From Halodurantibacterium flavum (GTDB taxonomy: Bacteria; Pseudomonadota; Alphaproteobacteria; Rhodobacterales; Rhodobacteraceae), in NCBI RefSeq assembly GCF_042681825.1, contig NZ_JBHUGH010000009.1, positions 1-64,000 of the forward strand: a DNA stretch of 64,000 bases, in the 5' to 3' direction. The position numbers were made by a program, and so were the translations under genes. A model generated the notes under the pieces. That model saw only the letters and a program-made list of their open reading frames with translations, made no database searches and had not been told where the DNA came from. Of this stretch, positions 52,698 to 61,152 are shown piece after piece (the stretch's first letter is position 1; each line of letters begins with the position of its first letter).

Positions 52698-53138
52698 TCA
52701 CCAGCGGCGCAGCGCGGCCTCATCCTCGTCGCGGGCCGCGACCCAATCCTCGCCCGTCGCCGTCACTTCCTTCTTCCAGAAGGGCGCGCGGGATTTGAGA
52801 TAGTCCATCAGGAACTCGGCGGCGGCAAAGGCCTCGGCCCGGTGGGCGGCGGCGGTCGCGACCATCATGATCGGCTCGCCCGGAGGCAAGGGGCCGTAGC
52901 GATGGATCACCAGACAATCGATCAGGTTCCAGCGGGCGATGGCCTCGGCCGCGATCGCCGCGATCGCCCGCTCGGTCATGCCCGGGTAATGCTCGATTTC
53001 CATCCGCTGCAGGCCGCCCCTGGTGTCGCGGACGACGCCGGTAAAGGTTACGACGGCGCCCGCATCCGTGCGCCCCGTGGCAAAGGCCCCCGTCTCGGCC
53101 CCGATGTCGAAGGGCTCAGCCTGAACACGAACGGCCAT
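52698..53138 (-). CDS. moaE: Molybdopterin synthase catalytic subunit
   Basis: A 146-residue MoaE. FTGVVRDTRGGLQRMEIEHYPGM and DYLKSRAPFWKKE carry the conserved arginine and lysines of the active site that transfer sulfur from MoaD to precursor Z. It starts one base after the moaD stop. Confidence 0.96.
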   Translation of the reverse strand: MAVRVQAEPFDIGAETGAFATGRTDAGAVVTFTGVVRDTRGGLQRMEIEHYPGMTERAIAAIAAEAIARWNLIDCLVIHRYGPLPPGEPIMMVATAAAHRAEAFAAAEFLMDYLKSRAPFWKKEVTATGEDWVAARDEDEAALRRW

Positions 53139-53139
53139 C

Positions 53140-53391
53140 TCAGCCCCCCGTCATCGGCGGAAAGAACGCCACCTCGCGCACGCCGTCCAGCGGGGCCGAG
53201 AAATCCGCAAGCTCCTGATCCAGCGCCACGCGCAGCGCGGCGGTATCGGCAAAGGCCGCGGCATAACGGTCATCGCGCGCCACCAGCTCGGCGACCAGCG
53301 CGGCCACGGTCGGCGCCTCGGTCGTCACGGTTTCCCGCGCCGCACCGACCCGTTCGCGCACCCAGGCGAAATAGAGGATCTGAAGGCTCAT
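53140..53391 (-). CDS. moaD: Molybdopterin synthase sulfur carrier subunit
   Basis: An 83-residue ubiquitin-fold protein ending in the thiocarboxylated Gly-Gly (MTGG). It starts inside a 4-base overlap with the pgsA stop, and moaE follows directly. It donates sulfur to the dithiolene of molybdopterin. Confidence 0.95.
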   Translation of the reverse strand: MSLQILYFAWVRERVGAARETVTTEAPTVAALVAELVARDDRYAAAFADTAALRVALDQELADFSAPLDGVREVAFFPPMTGG

Positions 53392-54056
53392 CTCGGGTCA
53401 TCCTTGAGATAGGGCAGCGCCTTGCGGAAATAGTCCCAGCCGGTGATCAGCGTCAAAAGCGCCGCCACCGCCAACAGCGCGATCCCGGCGATCTGGCTCA
53501 TGGTCATGAGATTGTAGCGCAGGCGGATGCCCTGACCCACCGCCGCCTCGCCGGCAAGGATCGCGTCGATGGCGGGGCCTTCCAGCCCCCGCACAGCCGC
53601 CACGAAGTAATGTTCGAATATCCCGGTCGAAAAGAGCACCGCAATGGCCACCATCTGGGCGGTGGTCTTCCACTTGGCCATTCGCGTGACCTTGAGCAGC
53701 CCCGCCTTGGCGCCGAGGAATTCCCGCAGGCCCGAGACGAAGATCTCGCGGAACAGGATCACCGTCGCCGGCAGCATCAGCCATGGGCTCAGCCCCGATT
53801 GCGACACGATCACCAGCAGGGCGATGACCACCATCGCCTTGTCGGCGATCGGGTCGAGCATCGCGCCCAGCTTGGTTTCCTGCTTCCAGGCCCGCGCCAG
53901 ATAGCCGTCGATGAAATCGGTGATCGCCGCGCCCAGAAACAGGACCAGCGCGAACCAGTCCGCCAGCGGGCGCGAGAAATAGAGGAACATCACGGCAAGC
54001 CCCGGCGCGGCGAGCAGCCGCAGCACGGTCAGGATATTGGGCAGGGTCCAGTTCAT
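53388..54056 (-). CDS. pgsA: CDP-diacylglycerol-glycerol-3-phosphate phosphatidyltransferase
   Basis: A 222-residue membrane enzyme making phosphatidylglycerophosphate. The CDP-alcohol phosphotransferase motif D-G-x2-A-R-x8-G-x3-D-x3-D is complete in DFIDGYLAR...GAMLDPIADK. Several membrane helices surround it. The sua5 stop is 9 bases upstream and moaD overlaps downstream. Confidence 0.96.
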   Translation of the reverse strand: MNWTLPNILTVLRLLAAPGLAVMFLYFSRPLADWFALVLFLGAAITDFIDGYLARAWKQETKLGAMLDPIADKAMVVIALLVIVSQSGLSPWLMLPATVILFREIFVSGLREFLGAKAGLLKVTRMAKWKTTAQMVAIAVLFSTGIFEHYFVAAVRGLEGPAIDAILAGEAAVGQGIRLRYNLMTMSQIAGIALLAVAALLTLITGWDYFRKALPYLKDDPR

Positions 54057-54065
54057 CCGGTTTCC

Positions 54066-55082
54066 TTAAGGCAGATCGCCGGGACGAGCAAAGGGGTTTC
54101 CGGCCTCGCCCTGGTCACCACCACCCGGACGGGGCGCGGCAGCCCGGCGCAGCCGGTCGTTGATCGCCCGGCCCAGCCCGGTTTCCGGGATCGGCGCAAC
54201 GGCGATGGGCCGCCCCTCGGCATCGGCAAGCCGGAGCGTGTGGAAAAGCCGCGCCGCCGCCTGATGCAGGTCGCCCCGGGGCGACAGGTTGAAGGCTGCA
54301 TCCTTGCAGCCCGGCCCGAAGCCGATCCAGACCTCATCCCCCTCAGGCGCGCGGGCGTTCAGGCGCAGGGTCGCGCGGGGGGCGTAATGCGACGAGAGCT
54401 GCCCGGGCGCATTGGGACGTGCGGGGGCCGTGTCGCTGCCGGTCTCAAGCGGATGGCCAAGACAGGCTTCCAGCGCCTCTTGCGGGATGCCGCCCTGCCG
54501 CAGGAGGCGCGGCACGGGGCCGCTCAGGTCGACGATGGTGCTTTCGACACCCACGTCGCAGTCGCCCCCATCCAGCACCGCGTCGATCCGGCCACCCAGC
54601 CCCTCTGTCACATGCGCGGCGCGGGTCGGGCTGACCCGCCCCGAGGGGTTCGCCGAAGGCGCCGCAAGCGGCCCGCCGAATTCCGCCAGAAGCGCCTGCG
54701 CCACCGGATGGGCCGGCACCCGCACCCCCACCGTGCCCAGCCCCGCGGTGACCAGCGGCGACAGCGCCGCGCGCGCGAGCGGCAGCACCAGCGTCAGCGG
54801 CCCGGGCCAGAAGGCCGCGGCCAGCCGTTCCGCGACCGGCGACATCCGCGCATAGCGCGCGACACCTGCCGCATCCGCCAGATGAACGATCAGCGGGTTG
54901 TACGAGGGCCGCCCCTTGGCGCGAAAGATCCCCGCCACCGCCTCATCGTCGCGGGCATCGGCGCCAAGGCCATAGACCGTCTCGGTCGGAAAGGCGACAA
55001 GGCCGCCGGCCCGCAGGATCTGCACCGCCCGATGCAGACCCTCGCCCTCTGGCGGCAGCAACTGGGTTCCGAGGCCTTCCAT
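54066..55082 (-). CDS. sua5: L-threonylcarbamoyladenylate synthase (Sua5 type)
   Basis: A 338-residue enzyme that makes the threonylcarbamoyl-AMP used for t6A37 in tRNAs decoding ANN codons. The YrdC domain has FPTETVYGLGADA, KGRPSYNPLIVHL and the SANPSGRVSPT loop. The C-terminal Sua5 domain (about 220-338, with QLSSHYAPRATLRL) marks it as Sua5 rather than TsaC. The start at 55082 (MEGLGTQLL) has no strong ribosome binding site. It is the first gene of sua5-pgsA-moaD-moaE. Confidence 0.95.
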   Translation of the reverse strand: MEGLGTQLLPPEGEGLHRAVQILRAGGLVAFPTETVYGLGADARDDEAVAGIFRAKGRPSYNPLIVHLADAAGVARYARMSPVAERLAAAFWPGPLTLVLPLARAALSPLVTAGLGTVGVRVPAHPVAQALLAEFGGPLAAPSANPSGRVSPTRAAHVTEGLGGRIDAVLDGGDCDVGVESTIVDLSGPVPRLLRQGGIPQEALEACLGHPLETGSDTAPARPNAPGQLSSHYAPRATLRLNARAPEGDEVWIGFGPGCKDAAFNLSPRGDLHQAAARLFHTLRLADAEGRPIAVAPIPETGLGRAINDRLRRAAAPRPGGGDQGEAGNPFARPGDLP

Positions 55083-55215
55083 TCTGACGCCACGTTTCCT
55101 TATTTGGGGGGTTTGCCTGCCGGCAATCCTGCGCATTAATGCATCACATACGCGCGGCGATGCCCGATGCCAAGCCATCGGGGCGATCGGCGCTGTTCGC
55201 AGACATGAGGATGCC

Positions 55216-56928
55216 ATGCCATACCGCGCCCCGCTTGCCGATTTCCGCTTTCTGTTCGAGCATGTGATCGGCCTCGACAGGGTCCGCGCGACCGACCGCT
55301 TTGCCGAGGCCGGGGCCGATGTGACCGACGCCGTCCTGACCGAAGCCGCCCGGCTTGCCGAAGAGGTGCTCGCGCCCTTGCAGCGGCCAGGCGATCTGCA
55401 TCCCGCGCGGCTTGACGGCGATGTGGTGCGCACACCCCCCGGCTATGCCGAGGCCTATCGCGCGATTGCCGAGGGCGGCTGGATCGGCATCGCCGCCCCG
55501 GAGGGCGTCGGCGGCATGGGCCTGCCGATGACGGTTGCCACCGCCGTGAACGAGATGATGGCGGGGGCCTGCCTGTCGCTCCAGCTCAACCCGCTGATGA
55601 CGCAGGGGCAGATCGAGGCACTGGACCATCACGGCAGCCCCGAGATGCAGGCGCTCTACCTGCCCAGGCTTGTCACCGGCGAATGGTGCGGCACGATGAA
55701 CCTGACCGAGCCGCAGGCCGGCAGCGATGTGGGCGCGCTGCGCACCCGGGCCGAACCGAATGGCGACGGCACCTATGCGATCACCGGCCAGAAGATCTAC
55801 ATCACCTGGGGCGACAACGACTTTACCGCCAATGTCTGCCATCTGGTGCTTGCGCGCCTGCCCGACGGCGCCCCCGGCACCAAGGGGATCAGCCTGTTCA
55901 TGGTGCCCAAGTTCATCCCCGATGCCGATGGAAATCCCGGCAAACGCAACAGCCTGCGCGTCGTCAGCCTGGAACACAAGCTGGGCCTGCATGGCAGCCC
56001 GACCGCGGTGATGGACTATGACGGCGCGACCGGCTGGCTGGTGGGTGCGCCGCATGGCGGCATGGCCGCGATGTTCACGATGATGAACAATGCGCGTCTG
56101 GGCGTGGGGATGCAGGGCGTGGGCGTGGCCGAGGCCGCGTTTCAGCACGCGCTCGCCTATGCCCGCGACCGGCGGCAGGGGCGCGTGATCGCGGGGGACA
56201 CCGACGCCATCGCCGATCACGCGGATGTGCGGCGGATGCTGATGGCGATGAAGGCCGACACCTTTGCCGCCCGCGCCATCGGCCTGTCCTGCGCCGTGGC
56301 GATCGACATGGCGCGCGCGACGGGCGATGAGGACTGGGCGGCGCGGGCGGGGTTGCTCACGCCCATCGCCAAGGCCTTTGGCACCGATACCGGGGTCGAG
56401 GTCGCAGAGGCCGGCATCCAGGTCCATGGCGGCATGGGCTATATCGAGGAAACGGGCGCGGCGCAGTTCCTGCGCGACGTGCGCGTCACCGCGATCTACG
56501 AAGGCACGAACGGCATTCAGGCGATGGACCTGGTCGGCCGCAAGATGATGGACGGGGGCGAGGCCGCCTTCCGCCTGCTGGAGGAAATCGAGAAGAACGC
56601 CGAAGGCGCCCGCGCGAATTTCCCGAACATGGCCGGCGCGACCTGGGCCGCCGCCGAAACCCTGCGCGAGGCGACCGAGATGATGCTGACCCGCGAGATG
56701 AACGACCGCTTCGCCGGGGCCGTGCCTTACCTTCGCGCCTTTGCCCGCGTGCTGGGCGCCGACGCCCATCTGCGCGCCGCCCGGGCCGAGGGCGGGACGG
56801 GGCCGCGATCCACCCTCGCGCGGTTCTACATCAAGCGGCTCTTGCCGGAATACGCGCCCCTGCTGGTGCATATGCGCGAAGGCGCGGCCGAGCTTTATGC
56901 GATGACGGCGGCGGATCTGGCGCCGTGA
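55216..56928 (+). CDS. Acyl-CoA dehydrogenase, large DmdC/FadE-like type
   Basis: A 570-residue flavoprotein. MNLTEPQAGSDVGALRT and KIYITWGDND are FAD/substrate motifs; the catalytic glutamate is in IYEGTNGIQAMDLVGRK. A C-terminal extension (about 450-570) marks the long subfamily that includes 3-methylmercaptopropionyl-CoA dehydrogenase (DmdC) of DMSP degradation. Sequence resemblance to roseobacter members is strong, but DmdC specificity is not proved; no dmdA, B or D is nearby. GAGGAT precedes the ATG. Confidence 0.92.
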   Translation: MPYRAPLADFRFLFEHVIGLDRVRATDRFAEAGADVTDAVLTEAARLAEEVLAPLQRPGDLHPARLDGDVVRTPPGYAEAYRAIAEGGWIGIAAPEGVGGMGLPMTVATAVNEMMAGACLSLQLNPLMTQGQIEALDHHGSPEMQALYLPRLVTGEWCGTMNLTEPQAGSDVGALRTRAEPNGDGTYAITGQKIYITWGDNDFTANVCHLVLARLPDGAPGTKGISLFMVPKFIPDADGNPGKRNSLRVVSLEHKLGLHGSPTAVMDYDGATGWLVGAPHGGMAAMFTMMNNARLGVGMQGVGVAEAAFQHALAYARDRRQGRVIAGDTDAIADHADVRRMLMAMKADTFAARAIGLSCAVAIDMARATGDEDWAARAGLLTPIAKAFGTDTGVEVAEAGIQVHGGMGYIEETGAAQFLRDVRVTAIYEGTNGIQAMDLVGRKMMDGGEAAFRLLEEIEKNAEGARANFPNMAGATWAAAETLREATEMMLTREMNDRFAGAVPYLRAFARVLGADAHLRAARAEGGTGPRSTLARFYIKRLLPEYAPLLVHMREGAAELYAMTAADLAP

Positions 56929-56939
56929 GGGGCGCCTTG

Positions 56940-58034
56940 ATGGACGGCACCCTTCCGGAATCCGTCGAGACGCTGCATTACCCCTGGCCCGATCCCCCGG
57001 CCGAGGGTGAGGCAACCGAGGTCGCGCCCGGGGTGCTCTGGATGCGGCTGCCGCTGCCGATGCGGCTCGACCATGTGAACGTCTATGCGCTGGACGACGG
57101 CGATCACTGGACGATCGTCGACACGGGCTTTGACAACCCGCGCAGCCGCGAGCTGTGGCAGGTGCTGCTGGATGGCCCCCTTGCGGGCAAGCCGGTCGGG
57201 CGCCTGATCGTCACGCATCACCATCCCGACCATATCGGTCTTGCGGGCTGGTTCCAGTCGCGGGGTGCGACGCTCTGGACCTCGCGCACGGCCTGGCTCT
57301 ATGCGCGGATGCTGACCCTCGACGTGCAGGAAAGGCCCTCGGCCGAGATGCTGGCCTTCTGGCGGGCGGCCGGCATGGATGCGGCGATCCTGGCACGTCG
57401 CGCCGCCAGTCGCCCGGTGAACTTTGCCGATATGGTCAGCCCGCTGCCGCTCGGGTTCCACGATCTGCGCGAAGGGGGGCTGCGCGAAGGTGGGCTACGC
57501 GAAGGCGGGACCGTCGCCATGGCCGGGCGCGACTGGGACATCAGGCTGGGCGACGGTCACGCGCCGGATCATGTCACGCTCTGGTCGCGGGACTGCCCGC
57601 TGGTGATCGGGGGCGATCAGCTCCTGCCCTCGATCTCGCCCAATCTCGGCGTCCACGCGACCGAACCCGATGCCGACCCGGTGGCGGACTGGCTGGCAAG
57701 CTGCAGGCGGTTTCAGGCCCATGCGCGCACCGATCAACTGGTCCTGCCGGGGCACAAGCTGCCCTATACCGGCCTGCCCCTGCGCCTGCGCCAGTTGATC
57801 GAGAACCATGAGGGCGCGCTTGCGCGGCTGCTGGATTTCCTCGACCAGCCGCGCCGCGCCACGGAGTGTTTCGCCCCGCTCTTCAAGCGCGGCGTGGGCG
57901 AGGGCGAATACGGCTTCGCGATGGCCGAGGCGGTCGCCCATCTCAATCACCTCCTGCGGCTCGGGCAGGTGACGCGCCGGACCGAGGACGGCGTCTGGCT
58001 CTGGCAGCGAACCGATGTGCAGATGGCGCGTTGA
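56940..58034 (+). CDS. Metallo-beta-lactamase-fold hydrolase
   Basis: A 364-residue hydrolase with the zinc motif THHHPDHIGLAGW and further ligands in DGHAPDHV and VIGGDQLLP. Such proteins hydrolyse thioesters, lactones or similar. I choose the ATG at 56940, 8 bases after GAGGGGC; a GTG at 56925 overlapping the acyl-CoA dehydrogenase stop is possible. Residues near 177-190 are a perfect three-fold LREGG repeat made by a 15-base tandem duplication. Its position right after an acyl-CoA dehydrogenase suggests a thioesterase-like role, by inference only. Confidence 0.87.
   Translation: MDGTLPESVETLHYPWPDPPAEGEATEVAPGVLWMRLPLPMRLDHVNVYALDDGDHWTIVDTGFDNPRSRELWQVLLDGPLAGKPVGRLIVTHHHPDHIGLAGWFQSRGATLWTSRTAWLYARMLTLDVQERPSAEMLAFWRAAGMDAAILARRAASRPVNFADMVSPLPLGFHDLREGGLREGGLREGGTVAMAGRDWDIRLGDGHAPDHVTLWSRDCPLVIGGDQLLPSISPNLGVHATEPDADPVADWLASCRRFQAHARTDQLVLPGHKLPYTGLPLRLRQLIENHEGALARLLDFLDQPRRATECFAPLFKRGVGEGEYGFAMAEAVAHLNHLLRLGQVTRRTEDGVWLWQRTDVQMAR
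57465..57509 (+). repeat. 15-bp tandem repeat (three copies) inside the MBL-fold gene
   Basis: Three head-to-tail copies (57465-57479, 57480-57494, 57495-57509) share CTRCGCGAAGGNGGG and differ at one or two bases. The period keeps the frame and encodes LREGG three times. Confidence 0.9.
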
Positions 58035-58130
58035 TGTCGCAGGAAAACCGTCGGTCCGGCGCCTGTCTGGCCGTGACAGCGCCCGGCGGATCGGCTATCC
58101 ATCTCGCGACAGACACGAAGGAGACCGTTC

Positions 58131-58265
58131 ATGGCCGAACACAAGCACGGAAGCATGGATATCAGGGAACAGGAAAAGACCTTTGATGGCTTCCTGCGCT
58201 TCACCAGATGGGGCGTCGTCCTGGTGATCGGCATCCTGATCTTCCTCGCGCTGGCCAACGCCTGA
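58131..58265 (+). CDS. aa3-type cytochrome c oxidase subunit IV
   Basis: A 44-residue single-helix protein, MAEHKHGSMDIREQEKTFDGF... with the membrane helix VVLVIGILIFLALA. It matches the small bacterial aa3 oxidase subunit IV, known from Paracoccus and Rhodobacter structures, where it contacts subunits I and III. The start follows AAGGAGACC. No other cox genes are in the window, so it is an orphan location, as I recall in other members of the order. Confidence 0.92.
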   Translation: MAEHKHGSMDIREQEKTFDGFLRFTRWGVVLVIGILIFLALANA

Positions 58266-58276
58266 TCCTGTCGCCG

Positions 58277-58882
58277 ATGCTCCGGTTTCTGTTCGCGCTC
58301 ATGCTGCCGCTGGTCATCGCGGCCTGTTCCGGCGTGAATAGCGACAAATGGGCCCCTGACGCCGAGGTGGCGCGCGCGCTCCATTCCAGCCCGGCGCCAT
58401 CCTCGCTGACGGTCTACACGGTCGTAAGCAATTCTTCCGGTCAGGGCGGGCATACCGCCCTTCTGATCAATGCCGATCATCAGGCGCTCTTTGACCCGGC
58501 GGGAAGCTGGTACAACGATCTCGCGCCCCAGCGGCATGACATGCATTACGGGATGACGCCGGCGCTCGTGAACCTCTATGAGGATCACCACGCAAGGCCC
58601 ACGCATCACGTCATCATCCAGCGGATCGAGGTCCCGCCCGAGGTCGCGCGTCAGGCCATGCGACTGGCCGAGGCGCGGGGCGCGGTGCCGGAATCGAACT
58701 GCACCCGCGCGACCAGCCAGATCCTTGCCGCCCTGCCGGGGTTCGGGGCGGTCAGCCCCACATGGTTCCCCGTCAGCCTCTCGCGCCAGCTTGACGCGAT
58801 GCCGGGCGTGACGACCACGCGGCGCGACGATGACGAATGGCAGCCGCATGAAATCGCGCTGGGGGCGCATCTGCGCGGCTAG
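58277..58882 (+). CDS. Conserved hypothetical lipoprotein
   Basis: A 201-residue protein with signal MLRFLFALMLPLVIAAC and a lipobox cysteine at 17. The mature part holds SNSSGQGGHTALLINADHQALFDPAGSWYND, and ESNCTRATSQIL, whose histidine and cysteine might suggest an NlpC/P60-like or transglutaminase-like fold (HTALLIN then a cysteine), but I cannot confirm this. The function is unknown. It follows cytochrome oxidase subunit IV by 11 bases and converges on uvrC. Confidence 0.8.
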   Translation: MLRFLFALMLPLVIAACSGVNSDKWAPDAEVARALHSSPAPSSLTVYTVVSNSSGQGGHTALLINADHQALFDPAGSWYNDLAPQRHDMHYGMTPALVNLYEDHHARPTHHVIIQRIEVPPEVARQAMRLAEARGAVPESNCTRATSQILAALPGFGAVSPTWFPVSLSRQLDAMPGVTTTRRDDDEWQPHEIALGAHLRG

Positions 58883-58920
58883 ACCCGGGCGCCTGTGCGG
58901 GGCGGGGGTGCCTTTGCCCC

Positions 58921-60828
58921 CTACCCCTGCGGATGGAAAAAGTCGTAGATCGTCTGCGCCATCGCCTCCGATATCCCCTCGACCGCCTTGAGATCCTGAA
59001 GCCCCGCGCGCGACACCGCCTTGGCGCTGCCGAAATGCGCCAGGAGCGCGCGCTTGCGCGTGGCGCCCACCCCCGGCACCTCATCCAGGGGCGTCGCGCT
59101 GACGGCCTTGGCGCGCTTGGCACGATGGGTGCCGATGGCGAACCGATGCGCCTCATCCCGCAGCCGCTGGACGAAGTAGAGCACCGGGTCGTTATGGCGC
59201 AGCGCAAAGGGCTGGCGGCCGGGGCGGTGGAACTCCTCCTTGCCCGCATCCCGGTCGATGCCCTTGGCGACGCCCACCATCGGGATGTCGTCCACCCCCA
59301 GATCCGCCATGATCTGCGCCACCGCCGAAACCTGCCCCGCCCCGCCGTCGATCAGCAGAAGGTCGGGCCAGGCCTCGCCCTCCCTGTCCGGGTCTTCCTT
59401 GAGCAGCCGCTCGAACCGGCGGGTCAGCACCTCTTTCATCATGCCGAAATCGTCGCCGGGGGTCAGGCTGTCGCCCCGGATGTTGAACTTGCGATACTGG
59501 CTTTTCATCAGCCCCTCGGGGCCCGCGACGATCATTCCGCCGACCGCATTCGTTCCCTGGATATGGCTGTTGTCATAGACCTCGATCCGGCGCGGCGGCA
59601 CGGGCAGATCGAACGCCTCGGCCAGACCTTCGAGCAGCCGCGCCTGACTGGCGCTTTCGGACATCTTGCGCGCCAGGCTTTCGCGCGCGTTCCGCAGGGC
59701 GTTTTCGACCAGTTCCGCCTTTTCGCCCCGCTGCGGAACGGCCAGTTCCACCTTGCGCCCGGCCCGTTCGGCCAGCAGCTCGGCCACCAGATCGTCGTTC
59801 TGCACCGGATGCGACAGAAGGATCAGGCGCGGCGGCGGCTTGTCGTCGTAGAACTGCGCCAGAAACGCCTCCAGTATCTCGGCCTCATCCGCGCCCGCCC
59901 CGGTCCGGGGATAGTAGTCGCGGTTGCCCCAGCTCTGGTTCGCCCGGATGAAGAAGACCTGAACACAGGCCTGCCCGCCCTCCATGTGCAGCGCCACGAC
60001 ATCCGCCTCGGACACCCCGCGCGGGTTGATCCCCTGCACCTGCTGCACCGCCGTCAGCGCCTTGATCCGGTCGCGCAGGGCGGCGGCGCGCTCGAACTCC
60101 ATCGCCTCGGACGCCTCGGCCATTTCCCGGGCCAGATTGGCCTGAATCGTGGTGCTACGCCCCTGCAGGAACCGTTCGGCATCGGCGACCAGCGCGCCGT
60201 ATTCCTCCTCGCTCACATAGCCCACGCAGGGCGCCGAGCAGCGCTTGATCTGATAGAGCAGGCAGGGACGCGTCCGGCTTTCAAAGGTGGCATCGGTGCA
60301 GTTGCGCAGCAGGAACACGCGCTGCAACTGGTTCAGGGTCCGGTTCACCGCGCCCGCGCTGGCAAAGGGGCCGAAATAGCTCCCCTTCTCGCTCCGCTTG
60401 CCGCGGTGTTTCTTGATCTGCGGATAGCGATGCGCCCGCGACACAAGAATGTTCGGAAAGCTCTTGTCGTCGCGCAAAAGCACATTGTAGCGCGGCTTGA
60501 GCTGCTTGATGAGGTTCTGTTCCAGCAGCAGCGCCTCGGTTTCCGTCCGCGTGGTCAGGAACATCATCTGCGCGGTTTCCGAGATCATCCGCGCGATCCG
60601 CCCCGAATGCCCCGAGGGGCGCGCATAGTTCGACACCCGCGCCCGCAGGTTGCGCGCCTTGCCGACGTAAAGCACCCGCGCCTCGGCATCGAGCATCCGG
60701 TAGACCCCGGGGCTCGCATCCAGCGATTTCAGGCAGGACTGGATCAGCCGGTAGCCGGTCAGCGGCGCGGCGTCGGGCACCGGCGTTTCGGCCGTGTCGG
60801 GGGGCGGAAGGGGGGTGTCGGACGTCAT
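58921..60828 (-). CDS. uvrC: Excinuclease ABC subunit C
   Basis: About 635 residues from MTSDTPLPPP (60828); an ATG at 60876 would add 16. The N-terminal GIY-YIG nuclease domain begins SPGVYRMLDAEARVLYVGKARNLRARV, the UVR domain lies near 235, the RNase H-like nuclease with YDNSHIQGTNAVGGMIV and LLIDGGAGQ follows, and the helix-hairpin-helix pair ends at the C terminus. It makes both incisions in nucleotide excision repair. I found no GAAC/GTTC-type LexA box in the upstream 280 bases. In many bacteria pgsA follows uvrC; here other genes separate them. Confidence 0.96.
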   Translation of the reverse strand: MTSDTPLPPPDTAETPVPDAAPLTGYRLIQSCLKSLDASPGVYRMLDAEARVLYVGKARNLRARVSNYARPSGHSGRIARMISETAQMMFLTTRTETEALLLEQNLIKQLKPRYNVLLRDDKSFPNILVSRAHRYPQIKKHRGKRSEKGSYFGPFASAGAVNRTLNQLQRVFLLRNCTDATFESRTRPCLLYQIKRCSAPCVGYVSEEEYGALVADAERFLQGRSTTIQANLAREMAEASEAMEFERAAALRDRIKALTAVQQVQGINPRGVSEADVVALHMEGGQACVQVFFIRANQSWGNRDYYPRTGAGADEAEILEAFLAQFYDDKPPPRLILLSHPVQNDDLVAELLAERAGRKVELAVPQRGEKAELVENALRNARESLARKMSESASQARLLEGLAEAFDLPVPPRRIEVYDNSHIQGTNAVGGMIVAGPEGLMKSQYRKFNIRGDSLTPGDDFGMMKEVLTRRFERLLKEDPDREGEAWPDLLLIDGGAGQVSAVAQIMADLGVDDIPMVGVAKGIDRDAGKEEFHRPGRQPFALRHNDPVLYFVQRLRDEAHRFAIGTHRAKRAKAVSATPLDEVPGVGATRKRALLAHFGSAKAVSRAGLQDLKAVEGISEAMAQTIYDFFHPQG

Positions 60829-60876
60829 GGGCCGAATGTCGTGATTCTGCCCGACGGCTGCAACCTTATCCGGCAT

Positions 60877-61152
60877 GTCGCAAGCAAAAACATGTCCACG
60901 GTTTCTGTGGATAAACCTGCGGGAAACCCGCCGGGATCGCGCAAAATGCCTTGTTTCAGGGGCATTTCATTGGCTTGCACAAAAAATAAGCTTCTTCTTA
61001 AGGCCATGTTTTCCAACGGAAAAATTTGTGGGCTCGTGCAGGCATCTGAATTTCTTAACAGATTCGTGAAGATTCGCTGACAGCCGACCCTCAGGTGTAC
61101 AAGTCAAGGCCGCCGGACTGTGCAACTTAGCGCAAATGCCCGCGATCCGCAG
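60877..61152. other. AT-rich intergenic region upstream of uvrC
   Basis: This 276-base gap is clearly poorer in GC than its surroundings, especially 60970-61080. It holds the short direct repeat AGATTCG-TGA-AGATTCG (61061-61077) and a minus-strand TTGACT (61107-61102) that could be a -35 box, though no good -10 follows. It most likely carries the uvrC promoter. No RNA gene was recognised. Confidence 0.45.

Noticed and set aside
60875..61069. A 64-residue frame in the AT-rich gap upstream of uvrC
   Set aside because: No ribosome binding site and no similarity; the region looks like promoter DNA.
60877..61152. A LexA/SOS box upstream of uvrC
   Set aside because: I looked for GAAC-N7-GAAC and GTTC-N7-GTTC patterns on both strands and found none.
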